Source of the DNA: Mongoliimonas terrestris
GTDB lineage: Bacteria; Pseudomonadota; Alphaproteobacteria; Rhizobiales; Pleomorphomonadaceae
Assembly (NCBI RefSeq): GCF_001927285.1
Contig: NZ_MSIG01000005.1
Coordinates: 124,001 to 188,000, forward strand
DNA length: 64,000 bases
Direction of reading: 5' to 3'
Shown: in pieces, positions 34,170 to 44,300 of the stretch
Numbering within the stretch: position 1 is the stretch's first letter
Layout of the letters: every line of letters begins with the position of its first letter
The notes under the pieces: generated by a model
Told to the model about the DNA's origin: nothing
The model's database searches: none
Seen by the model: only the letters and a program-made list of their open reading frames with translations
Translations under genes and position numbers: made by a program

Positions 34170-34925
34170 TCAGAAGGGCAGGAGGATGTCGAGCACCTGC
34201 TGGCCGACGCGCGGCTGCTGCACGTCGGAGATCTGGCCGCGCCCGCCGTAGGAGATGCGGGCCTCGGCGATCTTGGCGCTGTCGATGGTGTTGTCGGCGG
34301 CGATGTCCTCCGGCCGCACCACGCCGGCGACGATGAGTTCGCGCACCTCGAAGTTGATCCGCACCTCCTGGCGTCCCTCGATCACCAGGTTGCCGTTGGG
34401 CAGCCGCTGGGTGACGACCGCGGCCACGTCCGTGGTCACGTCCTCGGCTCGGTTCACCGTGCCGGTGCCGCGGGCCGACATGTCGCCGTTGCTGGAGACG
34501 AGCGCGTCCGCCGACGTGCCGTCCGGCAGGATCTTCAGGAGCTGGGTGCCGATCACGCCCTGGACGCCGAGGCTGTCGGACGAGGTCCGCTGGCGCTCGG
34601 TGGTGTTCTCGATCTCCGCCTGGTCGCTGATCCTCACCTTGACGGTGAGGATGTCGCCGATGCTCCGCGCGCGCTGGTCCTTGAAGAAGGTGCGGGCGCC
34701 CGACTGCCAGAGCGAGTTCGGCGCATAGCTCACCGGCTCCATCTGCGGCATGGGCATCTGCACCGGCCGGTAGCCGGGCGAGGCGGTGGGGTTCTCGATC
34801 GCCGACAGGGACGGCGGCCGGCCCACCTCCTTCAGCCGGTCGGCCTGGGCGCCGCAGGCGGCGACGGGCAGTGCCGCGGCGAGCGCGAGGGCGGCGCGGC
34901 GGCCGCGGATCGGACGGTGGGTCAT
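34170..34925 (-). CDS. flgH: Flagellar L-ring lipoprotein FlgH
   Basis: The protein has 251 residues. The signal peptide ends in a lipobox LPVAAC with the lipidated Cys24. The mature part contains NSLWQSGARTFFKDQRARSIGDILTVKVRI, the hallmark of FlgH, and a C-terminal PEDIAADNTIDSAKIAEARISYGGRG. It assembles into the outer-membrane L ring. The start overlaps the flgA stop by 4 bases, within the operon flgF-flgG-flgA-flgH. Confidence 0.96.
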   Translation of the reverse strand: MTHRPIRGRRAALALAAALPVAACGAQADRLKEVGRPPSLSAIENPTASPGYRPVQMPMPQMEPVSYAPNSLWQSGARTFFKDQRARSIGDILTVKVRISDQAEIENTTERQRTSSDSLGVQGVIGTQLLKILPDGTSADALVSSNGDMSARGTGTVNRAEDVTTDVAAVVTQRLPNGNLVIEGRQEVRINFEVRELIVAGVVRPEDIAADNTIDSAKIAEARISYGGRGQISDVQQPRVGQQVLDILLPF

Positions 34926-35911
34926 TGGGTCAGCACTCCGACGCTGGCAATGCGGGACGCCCCGGTGGTGACCTCCACCACCCCGGGGGCGGTGACGATC
35001 CCCTGGACGACACGCTTGGACTGTTCGTTGAGGACGCCGACGAGCGCGCCGGAGGCGCCGTCGGCCAGGGCCCGGCCGCGCGCCGACAAGGTCAGGCCCG
35101 GCCGCCGGAAGATGATGGTGACGAGTTCGTTGCGGGCGACGAGGCGCGGCGCGTCGAGATCCGTCGGCAGCAAGGTGTCGCCGGCCCTGAGCGGCCGGCG
35201 GGCCGCCATGCCGACCGCCTGGGAGAGGTCGGTCATCACGCCGCGCGGCACCCGGCGCCGGTCGATCCGCTCCATCACCACGTCGGACGACGACAGGATA
35301 GCGCCCTTGGCGAGGGGCCGGCTCACCACCGGCAGCGTGATCGTCTCCACCGCCGTGCCGGTCAGGTCCACCGTGCGGCTGGTCGTGCCGACGTCGACCG
35401 CCACCCGGGCGGAGAAGCGGCCGGTTTGGGTCTGCAGCGCGAAGGACACCAGCACCGCCGGCGCCGCCGCCGAGGCATCCGCCGCGATCGCCTCCAGCAT
35501 GGTCTCGAAGGTGACCGCCACGTCGTCCGGCCGGGCGGCGACGCGAAGGGCAGCGGCCTCGCGCACCAGCGCTTCCATCACGGCCTCGTCGATGGTCGCC
35601 GCCGGGCGCATCACCCGCACGGTGGCGAACGACGGGTAGACGAGCGGCAGGCCGGCGAGCCGGGCCGCCTCGACGGCCTGGTCCACCGGCAGTTCGCCCT
35701 CGACGCCCGGGTCGGGTGCCTGGAACACCGGCGTGCCGGCGAGCGGGCCGGCGCCGTCGTAGAGGTCGCCGAGCGTTACGTAGTCGCCGATCACCGTTAC
35801 ATCGCGCTTCAGTAGCGCTTCTGCGGCGGCCGGCCGGGTGGCGATGGCGGCGGCGATCGCCATGGCGATCAGGGTGGCGACGATCAGGCGGGTGAAGAAC
35901 ACTCGGGTCAT
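34922..35911 (-). CDS. flgA: Flagellar P-ring assembly chaperone FlgA
   Basis: The protein has 329 residues from ATG 35911 (MTRVFFTRLIVATLIAMAIA), with GAGGGAAC upstream; a GTG at 35926 overlaps the flgG stop and is less likely. An N-terminal secretion signal is followed by a middle domain and a C-terminal SAF-like region (LPVVSRPLAKGAILSSSDVVMERI...RRPLRAGDTL). It chaperones FlgI in the periplasm. The protein is longer than E. coli FlgA (about 220), as usual in alphaproteobacteria. Confidence 0.93.
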   Translation of the reverse strand: MTRVFFTRLIVATLIAMAIAAAIATRPAAAEALLKRDVTVIGDYVTLGDLYDGAGPLAGTPVFQAPDPGVEGELPVDQAVEAARLAGLPLVYPSFATVRVMRPAATIDEAVMEALVREAAALRVAARPDDVAVTFETMLEAIAADASAAAPAVLVSFALQTQTGRFSARVAVDVGTTSRTVDLTGTAVETITLPVVSRPLAKGAILSSSDVVMERIDRRRVPRGVMTDLSQAVGMAARRPLRAGDTLLPTDLDAPRLVARNELVTIIFRRPGLTLSARGRALADGASGALVGVLNEQSKRVVQGIVTAPGVVEVTTGASRIASVGVLTQ

Positions 35912-35922
35912 CGGTCGTTCCC

Positions 35923-36708
35923 TCACCGGAGGTTGGAGGTGGCCTGAGCCATCTCGTCCGCCGCCTTGATGATGCGCGAGTTCATCTCGTAGGCGCGCTG
36001 GGCCGAGATGAGCGACGACAGTTCGGAGACCGCCACCACGTTGGCGGACTCCAGGTGGTTCTGCAGGAGGGTGCCGTAGCCCTCGTCGCCCGGGTTCGCC
36101 ACCTGGGCGGGGCCGGAGGCGTCGGTCTCCAGGAAGAGGTTGTCGCCGATCGCCTCCAGGCCGGTCTTGTTGACGAACCGGGCGAGCTGGATCTGGCCGA
36201 GCACGGTCGCCGTGGAGGCGTTGCCGATGATCGCCTGCACGGTGCCGTTCTGGCTGATGGTGAAGTCGCGGGCGTTCTGCGGCACGGTGATGTTCGGCTG
36301 CAGGGCGTAGCCGTCCTGGCTGACGATCGTGCCCGTGGCGTCCAACTCGAACGAGCCGTCGCGGGTATAGGCGGTGCGCCCGTCCGGCATCAGGATCTGG
36401 TAGTAGCCTTCGCCGCGCACCGCGACGTCGGTCTCCTTGTCCGTCTGCTCGATGTCGCCCTGGCTCATGATGCGCGGCGTCGCCACCGTGCGCACGCCCG
36501 AGCCGACCGAGACGCCCGCCGGCACCAGCGTGCCGGCGTCGGAGGTCTGCGAGCCGACGCGGCGGAGGTTCTGGTAGAAAAGGTCCTGGAAGTCCGCGCG
36601 CTGGCGCTTGTAACCGGTGGTGCGCATGTTGGCGATGTTGTTGGAGATGACGTTGACGTTCATCTCCTGGGCCATCATCCCCGATGCGGCGATGCGAAGG
36701 GCCTTCAT
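35923..36708 (-). CDS. flgG: Flagellar distal rod protein FlgG
   Basis: The protein has 261 residues, MKALRIAASGMMAQEMNVNVISNNIANMRTTGYKR, the canonical FlgG N terminus. It has the SQTSDAGTLVPAGVSVGSGVR region and ends ESANVVAVSELSSLISAQRAYEMNSRIIKAADEMAQATSNLR. It is 20 bp downstream of flgF. The distal rod passes through the P and L rings encoded nearby. Confidence 0.97.
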   Translation of the reverse strand: MKALRIAASGMMAQEMNVNVISNNIANMRTTGYKRQRADFQDLFYQNLRRVGSQTSDAGTLVPAGVSVGSGVRTVATPRIMSQGDIEQTDKETDVAVRGEGYYQILMPDGRTAYTRDGSFELDATGTIVSQDGYALQPNITVPQNARDFTISQNGTVQAIIGNASTATVLGQIQLARFVNKTGLEAIGDNLFLETDASGPAQVANPGDEGYGTLLQNHLESANVVAVSELSSLISAQRAYEMNSRIIKAADEMAQATSNLR

Positions 36709-36728
36709 GGGTCGCTTCCTTTCCGCCG

Positions 36729-37466
36729 TCAGGCTCTGACGTCGCCGAGGCGTTCGATCGCCTTCTGGCGGAGTTCGTCGTGGTTGCTGATCATGCGGCT
36801 GATGCTCTCGTAGCTGCGGTTCACCTCGATGAGCCGGGTCATCTCGATGACGCTCTGCACGTTGGAGCGCTCCAGCGCCCCCTGCTGCACCCGGCCGCCT
36901 TCGGCCGGCACGGCGCCCTCGCCGGAGAAGAGGTTCTCGCCCTCCTTGGTCAGCGCCCGCTCGTCCGCGAAGGTGACCATCCGGATCCGGCCCCGGTTGC
37001 CCTGGTTGGTGGCGATGGAGCCGTCGGCGCCGATCACCACGTCGGTCTCGTTCGGCGCGAACACGATCTCGCCGCCGTCGCCCAGCACCGGCTTGCCGTC
37101 GTTGGTGATCAGCCGGCCTTCCGGGTCGAGCATGAAGTCGCCGGCGCGGGTGTAGCGCTCGCCGTCCGGCGTCTGCACCACGAAGAAGCCTTCGCCCTGG
37201 ATGGCGAGGTCGAACGGGTTGCCGGTGGTCTCGATCTCGCCGGCGGCGTGGTCCGTGCTGGTGGTCCAGTCCTCCACGAAGGAGTGGATGCGGTCGGCGC
37301 GCGGGAAGGTGTTCGCCCGCGAGACCGGCATGCGGTACTCGTCCAGCTCGAGCGCGTCGCGCTTGAAGCCGGGCGTGTTCATGTTCGCCACGTTGTTCGC
37401 GATCACGTCGAGCTTGCGCCTGAGCACGAGCTGACGTGAGAGCGCCACGAGGGATGTGTTCTCCAT
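36729..37466 (-). CDS. flgF: Flagellar proximal rod protein FlgF
   Basis: The protein has 245 residues from ATG 37466 (MENTSLVALSRQLVLRRKLD). It has the rod signature VIANNVANMNTPGFKR, the IQGEGFFVVQTPDGERYTRAGDF segment and a C-terminal SNVQSVIEMTRLIEVNRSYES. It is the first gene of the flgF-flgG-flgA-flgH operon. The upstream divergent region with fliL carries the palindrome and TTAA cluster at 37639-37684. Confidence 0.95.
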   Translation of the reverse strand: MENTSLVALSRQLVLRRKLDVIANNVANMNTPGFKRDALELDEYRMPVSRANTFPRADRIHSFVEDWTTSTDHAAGEIETTGNPFDLAIQGEGFFVVQTPDGERYTRAGDFMLDPEGRLITNDGKPVLGDGGEIVFAPNETDVVIGADGSIATNQGNRGRIRMVTFADERALTKEGENLFSGEGAVPAEGGRVQQGALERSNVQSVIEMTRLIEVNRSYESISRMISNHDELRQKAIERLGDVRA

Positions 37467-37638
37467 CGGCGCAAGGTCCCCAAGTCTCGCGAACCGCTCC
37501 ACGCTCCCCAGCGGGGCGGCCGCCAGGGGCCATTCGCACGCGCCGTGCCACGGTGCGAAACGAAGCGATTTCAGAGGTTTGGCTGAAAGGCGGCGGACCT
37601 GGGCGGGGGCCAATTCATGCCGACCGGCAACGGCGGGC

Positions 37639-37653
37639 GGCAGCTTTTGCCGG
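37639..37653. promoter_or_regulatory. Palindrome CGGCA-N5-TGCCG between flgF and fliL
   Basis: CGGCA (37639-37643), spacer GCTTT, TGCCG (37649-37653). It is directly followed after 5 bp by a TTAA cluster, repeating the palindrome-next-to-CtrA-box layout of the flgI/fliX region. Confidence 0.55.
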
Positions 37654-37658
37654 GTGGT

Positions 37659-37684
37659 TAACCGCTTTTAAAGAATTCGTTAAC
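37659..37684. promoter_or_regulatory. Overlapping CtrA-like half-site cluster upstream of fliL
   Basis: Three TTAA motifs (37659, 37669, 37681) are spaced 6 and 8 bases apart. Reading the middle one as TAAA gives two consecutive N7 pairs with one mismatch each. It is 81 bp upstream of fliL. Confidence 0.45.
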
Positions 37685-37764
37685 TCATATGAACGCACTG
37701 TCCTCGACAGGGACATGTCCGGTGCCGACGAGTCGGTGCACGGTGGTCAGGCGGGTGCGGGGCG

Positions 37765-38286
37765 ATGGCCAAGAAGCCGAAGAAGGAAGAGAGTGCCGAG
37801 GCGCCGGCCGACGGCGAAAAGCCGAAGGGCCTCGTCGGCAAGCTCATGGGCAACAAGCTGATCCTCATCGGCGCGGCGGTCGGCCTGCTCGCCCTGGTGG
37901 GCGGCGGCGCGGCCTTCTTCATGATGGGCGGCGAAGACGAGACGGCGGTGGAGACCGGCCCCCCGGTGCCGGCCGAGCCGACCGCGTTCTACTACAACCT
38001 TCCCGTGATGATCGTGAACCTGACCTCCTCGGAGGAGCGTCAGGCCTATGTGAAGATCGAGGTGGCGCTGGAGGTGGGCGACCAGTCCATGCTGACGGTC
38101 ATCGAGCCCAACATGCCGCGCGTGCTCGACGCCTTCCAGACCTACATGCGCGAGCTGCGCGCCTCCGACCTGCAGGGCTCCGCCGGCCTCTACCGCCTGA
38201 AGGAGGAGCTCCAGCGGCGCGTGAACGTGGCGGTCTACCCGGCGCGCGTGGACGACGTCCTCTTCAAGAACATCATCATCCAGTAG
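37765..38286 (+). CDS. fliL: Flagellar basal body protein FliL
   Basis: The protein has 173 residues. A Lys/Glu-rich cytoplasmic tail precedes one membrane helix (about 31-54, LILIGAAVGLLALVGGGAAFF). The periplasmic stomatin-like domain (FYYNLPVMIVNLTSSEERQAYVKIEVALEV) ends FKNIIIQ. FliL surrounds and stabilises stator units. It starts a fliL-fliM-unknown-motE operon with short gaps or overlaps. Confidence 0.95.
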   Translation: MAKKPKKEESAEAPADGEKPKGLVGKLMGNKLILIGAAVGLLALVGGGAAFFMMGGEDETAVETGPPVPAEPTAFYYNLPVMIVNLTSSEERQAYVKIEVALEVGDQSMLTVIEPNMPRVLDAFQTYMRELRASDLQGSAGLYRLKEELQRRVNVAVYPARVDDVLFKNIIIQ

Positions 38287-38300
38287 GCGGGGAGGGGACC

Positions 38301-39518
38301 TTGGAAAACGAGGACGAGATCGCCGACGACTGGGGCGCTGCGCTCGCCGAGCAGAACGGCGGCGGCGGCGACGACATGGACGATCTCGCCGCCGAATGGG
38401 GCGCGGCGCTCGAAGAGCAGGGCGTGGAGAACGCCGACGCGATGGCGGCCCAATGGGCCGCCATGGTGGACGACGGCGACAGCGACCTTGAGAATTCCAC
38501 CCGCGGCGCCGACCGCGTGCTGAACCAGGAGGAGATCGACAACCTCCTCGGCTTCAACATCGAAGACCATATCTCAGGCGACACCAGCGGCATCCGCGCG
38601 CTGATCAACTCGGCCCTCGTCGCCTACGAGCGGCTGCCGATGCTGGACATCGTGTTCGACCGCCTCGTGCGCGAGACCACGACGTCACTGCGCAACTTCA
38701 CCTCCGACAACGTGGAGGTTTCGCTCGACAGCATCTCCTCCGTCCGCTTCGAGGACTACCTGAACTCCATCCCCCTGCCGGCCATCCTCGCCGTCTTCAA
38801 GGCCGAGCAGTGGGACAACTACGGCATCGTGACCGTCGACTCTTCGCTGATCTACTCGATCATCGACGTGCTCCTCGGCGGCGGCCGCGGCACCACGGCC
38901 ATCCGCGTCGAGGGCCGGCCCTACACGACCATCGAGATGAACCTCGTGCGGCGGATGATCGAGATCATCCTCGCCGACGCCGAAAAGGCTTTCGCGCCGC
39001 TCACCCAGATCCGCTTCAACCTGGAGCGCCTGGAGACCAACCCGCGCTTTGCCGCCATCTCGCGGCCGAAGAACGCCGCCATCCTGGTGCAGTTCCGGGT
39101 GGACATGGAGGACCGCGGCGGCAAGGTGGAGATGCTTCTCCCCTATGCCACCATCGAGCCGATCCGCGATCAGCTCCTCCAGATGTTCATGGGCGAGAAG
39201 TTCGGCCGGGACACCATCTGGGAAGGCCACCTCGCCACCGAGATCTACCACGCCACCGTCGAGGTCGACGCGGTCATGTGCGAGGAGGAACTGCCCCTCT
39301 CCATGATCCTCGACCTGGAGGTCGGCCAGACCCTTCTCTTCAACGTGGCGCCCACCGACCCGGTGTCGGTCAAGTGCGGCGACATCCACCTCACCTCGGG
39401 CAACATCGGCCGGCTCGGCGAGCGCGTCTCCGTCAAGGTGAACAAGCCGCTCCGCCGTCCGCGCATGACACTCGCCGCCTTCGAGCGCGCGGTTCAGAAA
39501 GATCTGGAGAAGACATGA
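38301..39518 (+). CDS. fliM: Flagellar motor switch protein FliM with N-terminal extension
   Basis: The protein has 405 residues. The start is TTG at 38301 with GGAGGGGA 3-10 bases upstream and no closer ATG. Residues 1-70 form an acidic extension with three related repeats centred on Trp11, Trp33 and Trp52 (WGAALAEQ, WGAALEEQ, WAAMVDD). The CheY-P binding motif LNQEEIDNLLGF, normally at the very N terminus of FliM, begins only at residue 74. The middle CheC-like domain and C-terminal SpoA/FliN-like domain (LSMILDLEVGQTLLFN...SVKCGDIHLTSGNIGR) are complete. It is part of the C ring with FliG and FliN, which are not in this window. Confidence 0.96.
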   Translation: MENEDEIADDWGAALAEQNGGGGDDMDDLAAEWGAALEEQGVENADAMAAQWAAMVDDGDSDLENSTRGADRVLNQEEIDNLLGFNIEDHISGDTSGIRALINSALVAYERLPMLDIVFDRLVRETTTSLRNFTSDNVEVSLDSISSVRFEDYLNSIPLPAILAVFKAEQWDNYGIVTVDSSLIYSIIDVLLGGGRGTTAIRVEGRPYTTIEMNLVRRMIEIILADAEKAFAPLTQIRFNLERLETNPRFAAISRPKNAAILVQFRVDMEDRGGKVEMLLPYATIEPIRDQLLQMFMGEKFGRDTIWEGHLATEIYHATVEVDAVMCEEELPLSMILDLEVGQTLLFNVAPTDPVSVKCGDIHLTSGNIGRLGERVSVKVNKPLRRPRMTLAAFERAVQKDLEKT

Positions 39519-40144
39519 CGAGCCTCAATCTCGGGATGATCATCGAGATCATCGTCGCCATCCTCCTGGTCCTGACCATCGCCTACTGCATGGTGCTCAA
39601 CAAGCGCCTGACGCGGCTGCGCGCCGACGAGGAGGTGCTGCGCGCCACCATTTCGGAGCTGATCACCGCCACCGAGATCGCCGAGCGCGCCATCCTCGGC
39701 CTGAAGGCCACGGCGTCGGAGTGCGAGAAGACCCTCGGCGGCAAGCTCAAGGCCGCCGACGGCGCCATCCTGGACCTGGACCGGCGGATCACCACCGGCA
39801 ACGACATCGTCCGCCGTCTGGTGGCGATTGCCGGCGCCGCCCAGCCCGTCACGCACCCGCAGGCCGCCAGCGCCGCCGACGGCGCGTTCGCGGCCCCGGC
39901 CTATGCGCAGCCGCATGGCCATGCCCATGCGGCGCCCGCCACCGCCCGTGCCGGCGCGCCAGCCGGCGCCTTCGCCCAACCTGCCGCGCCTGCTGCGCCC
40001 GCGAACCCTGCCTTCTCGGCACCCGCGCCGCACAACCCGGCCACCGCCCCCCGCGAGCCGGTCACCCGGTCGCTCCAGCAGGCGGCCGAAGCCGCGGCGG
40101 AACGCCTGACAGCCTTCCGGCGCAACCGTGAGGAAGCCGCCTGA
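39515..40144 (+). CDS. Membrane-anchored protein of unknown function in motor operon (possibly DUF6468)
   Basis: The protein has 209 residues, overlapping the fliM stop (ATGA) and the next start. It has an N-terminal membrane helix (about 7-28, IIEIIVAILLVLTIAYCMVL), a coiled-coil-like helix (about 30-105) and an Ala/Pro/His-rich disordered tail. From memory this resembles the family catalogued as DUF6468, found between fliM and motE in Hyphomicrobiales. Its tight coupling to fliM and motE suggests a motor or stator accessory. Confidence 0.65.
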   Translation: MTSLNLGMIIEIIVAILLVLTIAYCMVLNKRLTRLRADEEVLRATISELITATEIAERAILGLKATASECEKTLGGKLKAADGAILDLDRRITTGNDIVRRLVAIAGAAQPVTHPQAASAADGAFAAPAYAQPHGHAHAAPATARAGAPAGAFAQPAAPAAPANPAFSAPAPHNPATAPREPVTRSLQQAAEAAAERLTAFRRNREEAA

Positions 40145-41196
40145 TGGTGCGTCTGAGGCTGCTTCCGATCGTTCTCTTCGCCGTCTCGGCCCTTTTCGCG
40201 CTGAAGCTGCTTGGTCTTGCCACCGGCGTCGGCTCGTTCGGCGTCGGCCCTGCGCCCGCTGTGGCGGCGGGACCTGCCGCCAAGGGCGGCACTCTCATCG
40301 ACGCGCCTCTCGATCTGCGCAGCGAGTTCCAGGCCCAGCAGAAGGCGCTGGAGGCGGCCGCGAAGTCGGCGGAAAAAGCCGAGGGCGGCACCGAACACGC
40401 GGAGGCGCCACACGCCGAAACGCCGGCGGATGCAGCCGCCGTTCCACCCGCGGAGACACCGCCGGTCGAAGCCCACGACGCCGAAGCGGCGGCCGCAGCC
40501 GCCCCCGAGGCCGAAGCCCCGGCGGCCGCGGCTCCCGAAGCCGCTGCTCCGGCCGCGGCCGACGGCCATGCACAACCGGCGGCGGCTGGCGAAGCCGGCC
40601 ATGGTGCGGATGGTGGAAGCCACGACGCTCCGGCCGATCCCAACAACCCGGTCACCACGGTCCGGCCGCCCGAATACCAGCCTGAAGGCTCCAAGTCGGA
40701 GACCACCATCCTGCAGACCCTCTCCGGCCGCCGGTCCGAACTCGACAAGCGCGAGGACGACCTGATGCTCCGGTTGAAGCTGCTGGAGGCGGCCGAGCAG
40801 CGGCTGCAGAAGCGGGTCGACGAGCTGAAGTCGATCGAGACCCAGATCACCGCTGCCCGCCAGACCGAGGACACCGGCGCCGAAGAGCGCGTGAAGAGCC
40901 TCGTCACCATGTACGAGAACATGAAGCCGAAGGCCGCCGCCGCCGTTTTCGACACCCTGGACCTGCCGATCCTCCTCGACCTCGCCAAGACCATGCAGCC
41001 GAAGAAGATGGCCGCGATCCTGGCGCAGATGTCGCCGGCGAATGCCGCCCGCCTGACCACCGCGCTGGCCGCGCGACGCACCGAGACCGTCGCCGCGTCC
41101 CCCGCCGGCGCCATCCCGGGCGCCCCCGGCATCGGCCAGACCGAGCCCGGGCTCGACGCCCTGCCGAAGATCATGCCGGCCGGCTCTCAGCCGTGA
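40144..41196 (+). CDS. motE: MotE-like periplasmic motility protein
   Basis: The protein has 350 residues. An N-terminal signal or anchor helix (about 5-24) is followed by a long Ala/Pro/Glu/His-rich linker (about 70-165). A coiled-coil follows (about 185-240, SGRRSELDKREDDLMLRLKLLEAAEQRL), then the MotE/MgtE-N-like block VKSLVTMYENMKPKAAAAVFDTLDLPILLDLAKTMQPKKMAAILAQMSPANAARLT. In Sinorhizobium MotE is a chaperone for the periplasmic motility protein MotC. Here the next gene encodes a large secreted repeat protein, which may be its client. Confidence 0.85.
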   Translation: MVRLRLLPIVLFAVSALFALKLLGLATGVGSFGVGPAPAVAAGPAAKGGTLIDAPLDLRSEFQAQQKALEAAAKSAEKAEGGTEHAEAPHAETPADAAAVPPAETPPVEAHDAEAAAAAAPEAEAPAAAAPEAAAPAAADGHAQPAAAGEAGHGADGGSHDAPADPNNPVTTVRPPEYQPEGSKSETTILQTLSGRRSELDKREDDLMLRLKLLEAAEQRLQKRVDELKSIETQITAARQTEDTGAEERVKSLVTMYENMKPKAAAAVFDTLDLPILLDLAKTMQPKKMAAILAQMSPANAARLTTALAARRTETVAASPAGAIPGAPGIGQTEPGLDALPKIMPAGSQP

Positions 41197-41259
41197 CCGG
41201 CCGGCCATCATCCGCGGCTCCAGAAAACCGGCATAAGCCGCGGAAAACGCAAGGACGGC

Positions 41260-41274
41260 GTAACAGCACATTAA
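41260..41274. promoter_or_regulatory. CtrA-like box GTAA-N7-TTAA
   Basis: One mismatch from consensus, 61 bp upstream of the large repeat-protein gene, in a 139-bp gap after motE. Confidence 0.4.
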
Positions 41275-41335
41275 GCGCGACGCATTAGTTTCTCCCCTTG
41301 GACGGACCCTTCGTCGGTCCGCGCGTGGGTGAGTG

Positions 41336-44300
41336 ATGGTTGGGTGCGTTGACGAACGTGACGGGCGCATCGGCGCCGCGCTCCGCCGGCTGGTCCGGGC
41401 GGTTGCGGCGTTCCTGTGCCTCATCGCCGTCGCGATCGCGCCCGCCGCCGCCGCCGAACGCGCCGAGGTGACGGTGGAGGATGGCGGCGGCTACGGCCGC
41501 ATCGTGGTGTCCTTCCCGGCGCTCAACCTTTTGCCCAAGCACACGGTCCGCTCCACCAACGGCGTCCTCGTCGTCGAGTTCGACACCGAGGTGGAGATGG
41601 ACGTCGGCCGCATCCCGATCGTCCTCGGCCGCTATGTCACGATCGCGCGCAACGATCCCGATGGCCGGGGCGCCCGGCTTGCGCTCGCCCGCGCGATCAA
41701 GGTCAACACCATGGAGGCCGGTTCCAAGCTCTTCCTGGACCTCCTTCCCGCTGACTGGGCCGGCCCGCCGCCCCGTCTGCCCGACGAGGTGATCGCCGAG
41801 CTCGCCCGCAAGGCCGACGAGGCCGCCAAGCTGGCCCGCGAGGCCGAGATCCTGCGGCTCGCCGGCAGCGTGCGCCCGGAACTCGACATCCGCATCGGCC
41901 GCAACCCCACCTTCACCCGCATCTCGTTCGACTGGAACCTGCCGTTCCAGGCCGACTTCAGCCGTGGCGAGACCAGCGTGGTGCTGACCTTCGACCGGAA
42001 GGCGGAACCTGACCTCGGCCCGCTGAAGGCCGACATGCCGCCTTTTCTGGAAGACATCTCCGCCGACACGGAGAGCGGCGACGGGGTGGTGTTCCGCCTC
42101 GTCGTGCAGCCTGTGGCGGACGTGCGCGCCTTCCGGGACGGCGACAGCTACGTGGTCGACATCCAGGGTCCGATCGATGCGGCGAGTCTCGCGCCCGCCG
42201 ACCGAAACCTGCGCGCCGCGCTTTCCGCCGACACCCCGGACGAATCGGCGCGCAGCGAGCGCGTGACCTCCCTCGGCGCGGAGACGGCGACCCCCGCTCC
42301 CGCGCACGAAGATCCGGCGCATGGGGCCGGCGACCATTCCGCTCCGCCGATGGTCGAAGACGCTGCCGCCGCGCCTGTCCGCGAAGCCGCGGCGCCGGCC
42401 GGTCGTGACCCGTCCACCTTGCCGGACGACGCGATCGATCAGGCCATCGCCGAGTCCAAGCCCGTCGCTCCGAAGCTGCCGCTCGTGGTGGAGCGCCGCG
42501 CTCCCGCCGCCGACACGGCCGACACTGCCCACTCATCCGATGCTGCCCATTCGGCCGACACGGCCCACGCCGCCGATCCGGAGGCGGAGGTTGGGGAGTC
42601 CGGCCCCGCCGCGGCCTCGCCCTCGGCCAACGACTCCGACACGTCCGTGGAGGGCGGCGCGCTGCCGCTCGTCGATGCGGCCATCCGGGTGGAGGCCAAG
42701 CGCATCGGTCGGGCCACACGCCTGGTCTTCCCCTACAAGACCAACGTGGGCTCGGCCCTCTTCACCCGCGGTCCCGCGCTCTGGATGGTGGTGGAGGATC
42801 CCGCGCCGCTCGAGCTCGATTCCCTGCGCGAGGCGCTGGCCGGCATCGCCACGTCCGTGGAACTCATCGATCTCGATGGGGCGCGGGCGCTGCGGATCGT
42901 GCTCGGCGAGCCCATGCTCGCCACCCTCAACGCGGACGGCACCTACTGGATCGTCACCATCGGCGACATGGTGATGGAGCCGAGCCGCCCGCTGCCGGTG
43001 AAGCGCTCCATCCGCGAAACGGGGGCGAGCGCCCTCGACATTCCCTTCGGCCGGGTGAGTTCCATCCGCACCTTCAAGGATCCGGCGATCGGCGACGACC
43101 TCATCGTCGTCACCGGCCTCGGGCCGGCACGCGGCCTGATCAAACCGCAGAGCTTCGTGGAGGTCGACGCTCTTTCCTCCGCCCACGGCCTCGCCTTCGT
43201 GCCGAAGGTGGACGACATCCGCGTCACGGCCGGCAACACGTTGGTCAGCATCGACCGGCCGGAGGGGCTGGCGGTCTCCACCGCGGTGCCGAACCAGCGG
43301 GCCTCGATCATCGAGATGCCGCGGGCGGTCGGCGCCATCTCGGACGACCGGCCCGGCTACGTGGACTTCGGCGACCTGGAGGCGCGAACACCCGCGGACT
43401 TCTGGACAGGTCGCCACGAGCTCAACGCCAGCATCGCCCAATCCAAAACCCGCGAAGAGCGGGTTTCGCGTTGGTACCGGATGGCGGAATTCCTGCTCGC
43501 CAACAATCTCGCCTACGAGGCGCTCGGGGTCCTCGACCTGATCGCCGACTTCGCCGCCGACGAGGCCACCTCCCAGCGGATGGCGATGCTGCGCGCCGCA
43601 GGTTCGGTCATGGCCCACCGGCCGGCCGACGCGGTTGAACTCCTCGACAGACCGGAGTTCGAGACCAGCCCGGATGCGGCGGTCTGGAAGACGATCGCCC
43701 TGGAGGAACTCGGCGACCATCCGGGCGCGCGCCGCTCCTACGCGCGCGGCGACGCGGTGGTCGGCAGCTATCCGAAGCCGATCCAGACCCGCTTCCTCCT
43801 CGCCGGGATCGGGTCGGCCGTCGAGCTCAACGATTTCGGTCGGGCGCGCAGCCTGATGACGCAGCTCGACCCGACCTACCTCACCAAGAACGACCTTGCC
43901 ACCATCGACCTCCTCAACGCCCGCGCGTCCGACGCCACCGGCCACATCACCGACGCCATCGACCTCCTGTCGAAGGCCGTCCAGTCGTCCACCGGCCCGG
44001 TCGAGGCGGAGGCCACGTACCGGCTCGTCAACCTGCAGCGCCGGGAGGGCTTGATCACGCCCGACCAGGCGGCCGATCGTCTGGAGCAACTCGCCGTCTC
44101 CTGGCGCGGCGACGACATCGAGCTCCGCACCCTGCGTACGCTCGCCCAGCTGTCGGTGGAGCGCGACGACTATCGGCGCGCGTTCGAACTGATGCGCATC
44201 GCCAACGAGATCGGCCCGGGCTCGGAGATCACCCGCCTGATGGAAGAAGAGATGCAATCCGCCTTCTCGGCGCTCTTCCTCGACGGCAAGGCCAAGGAGA

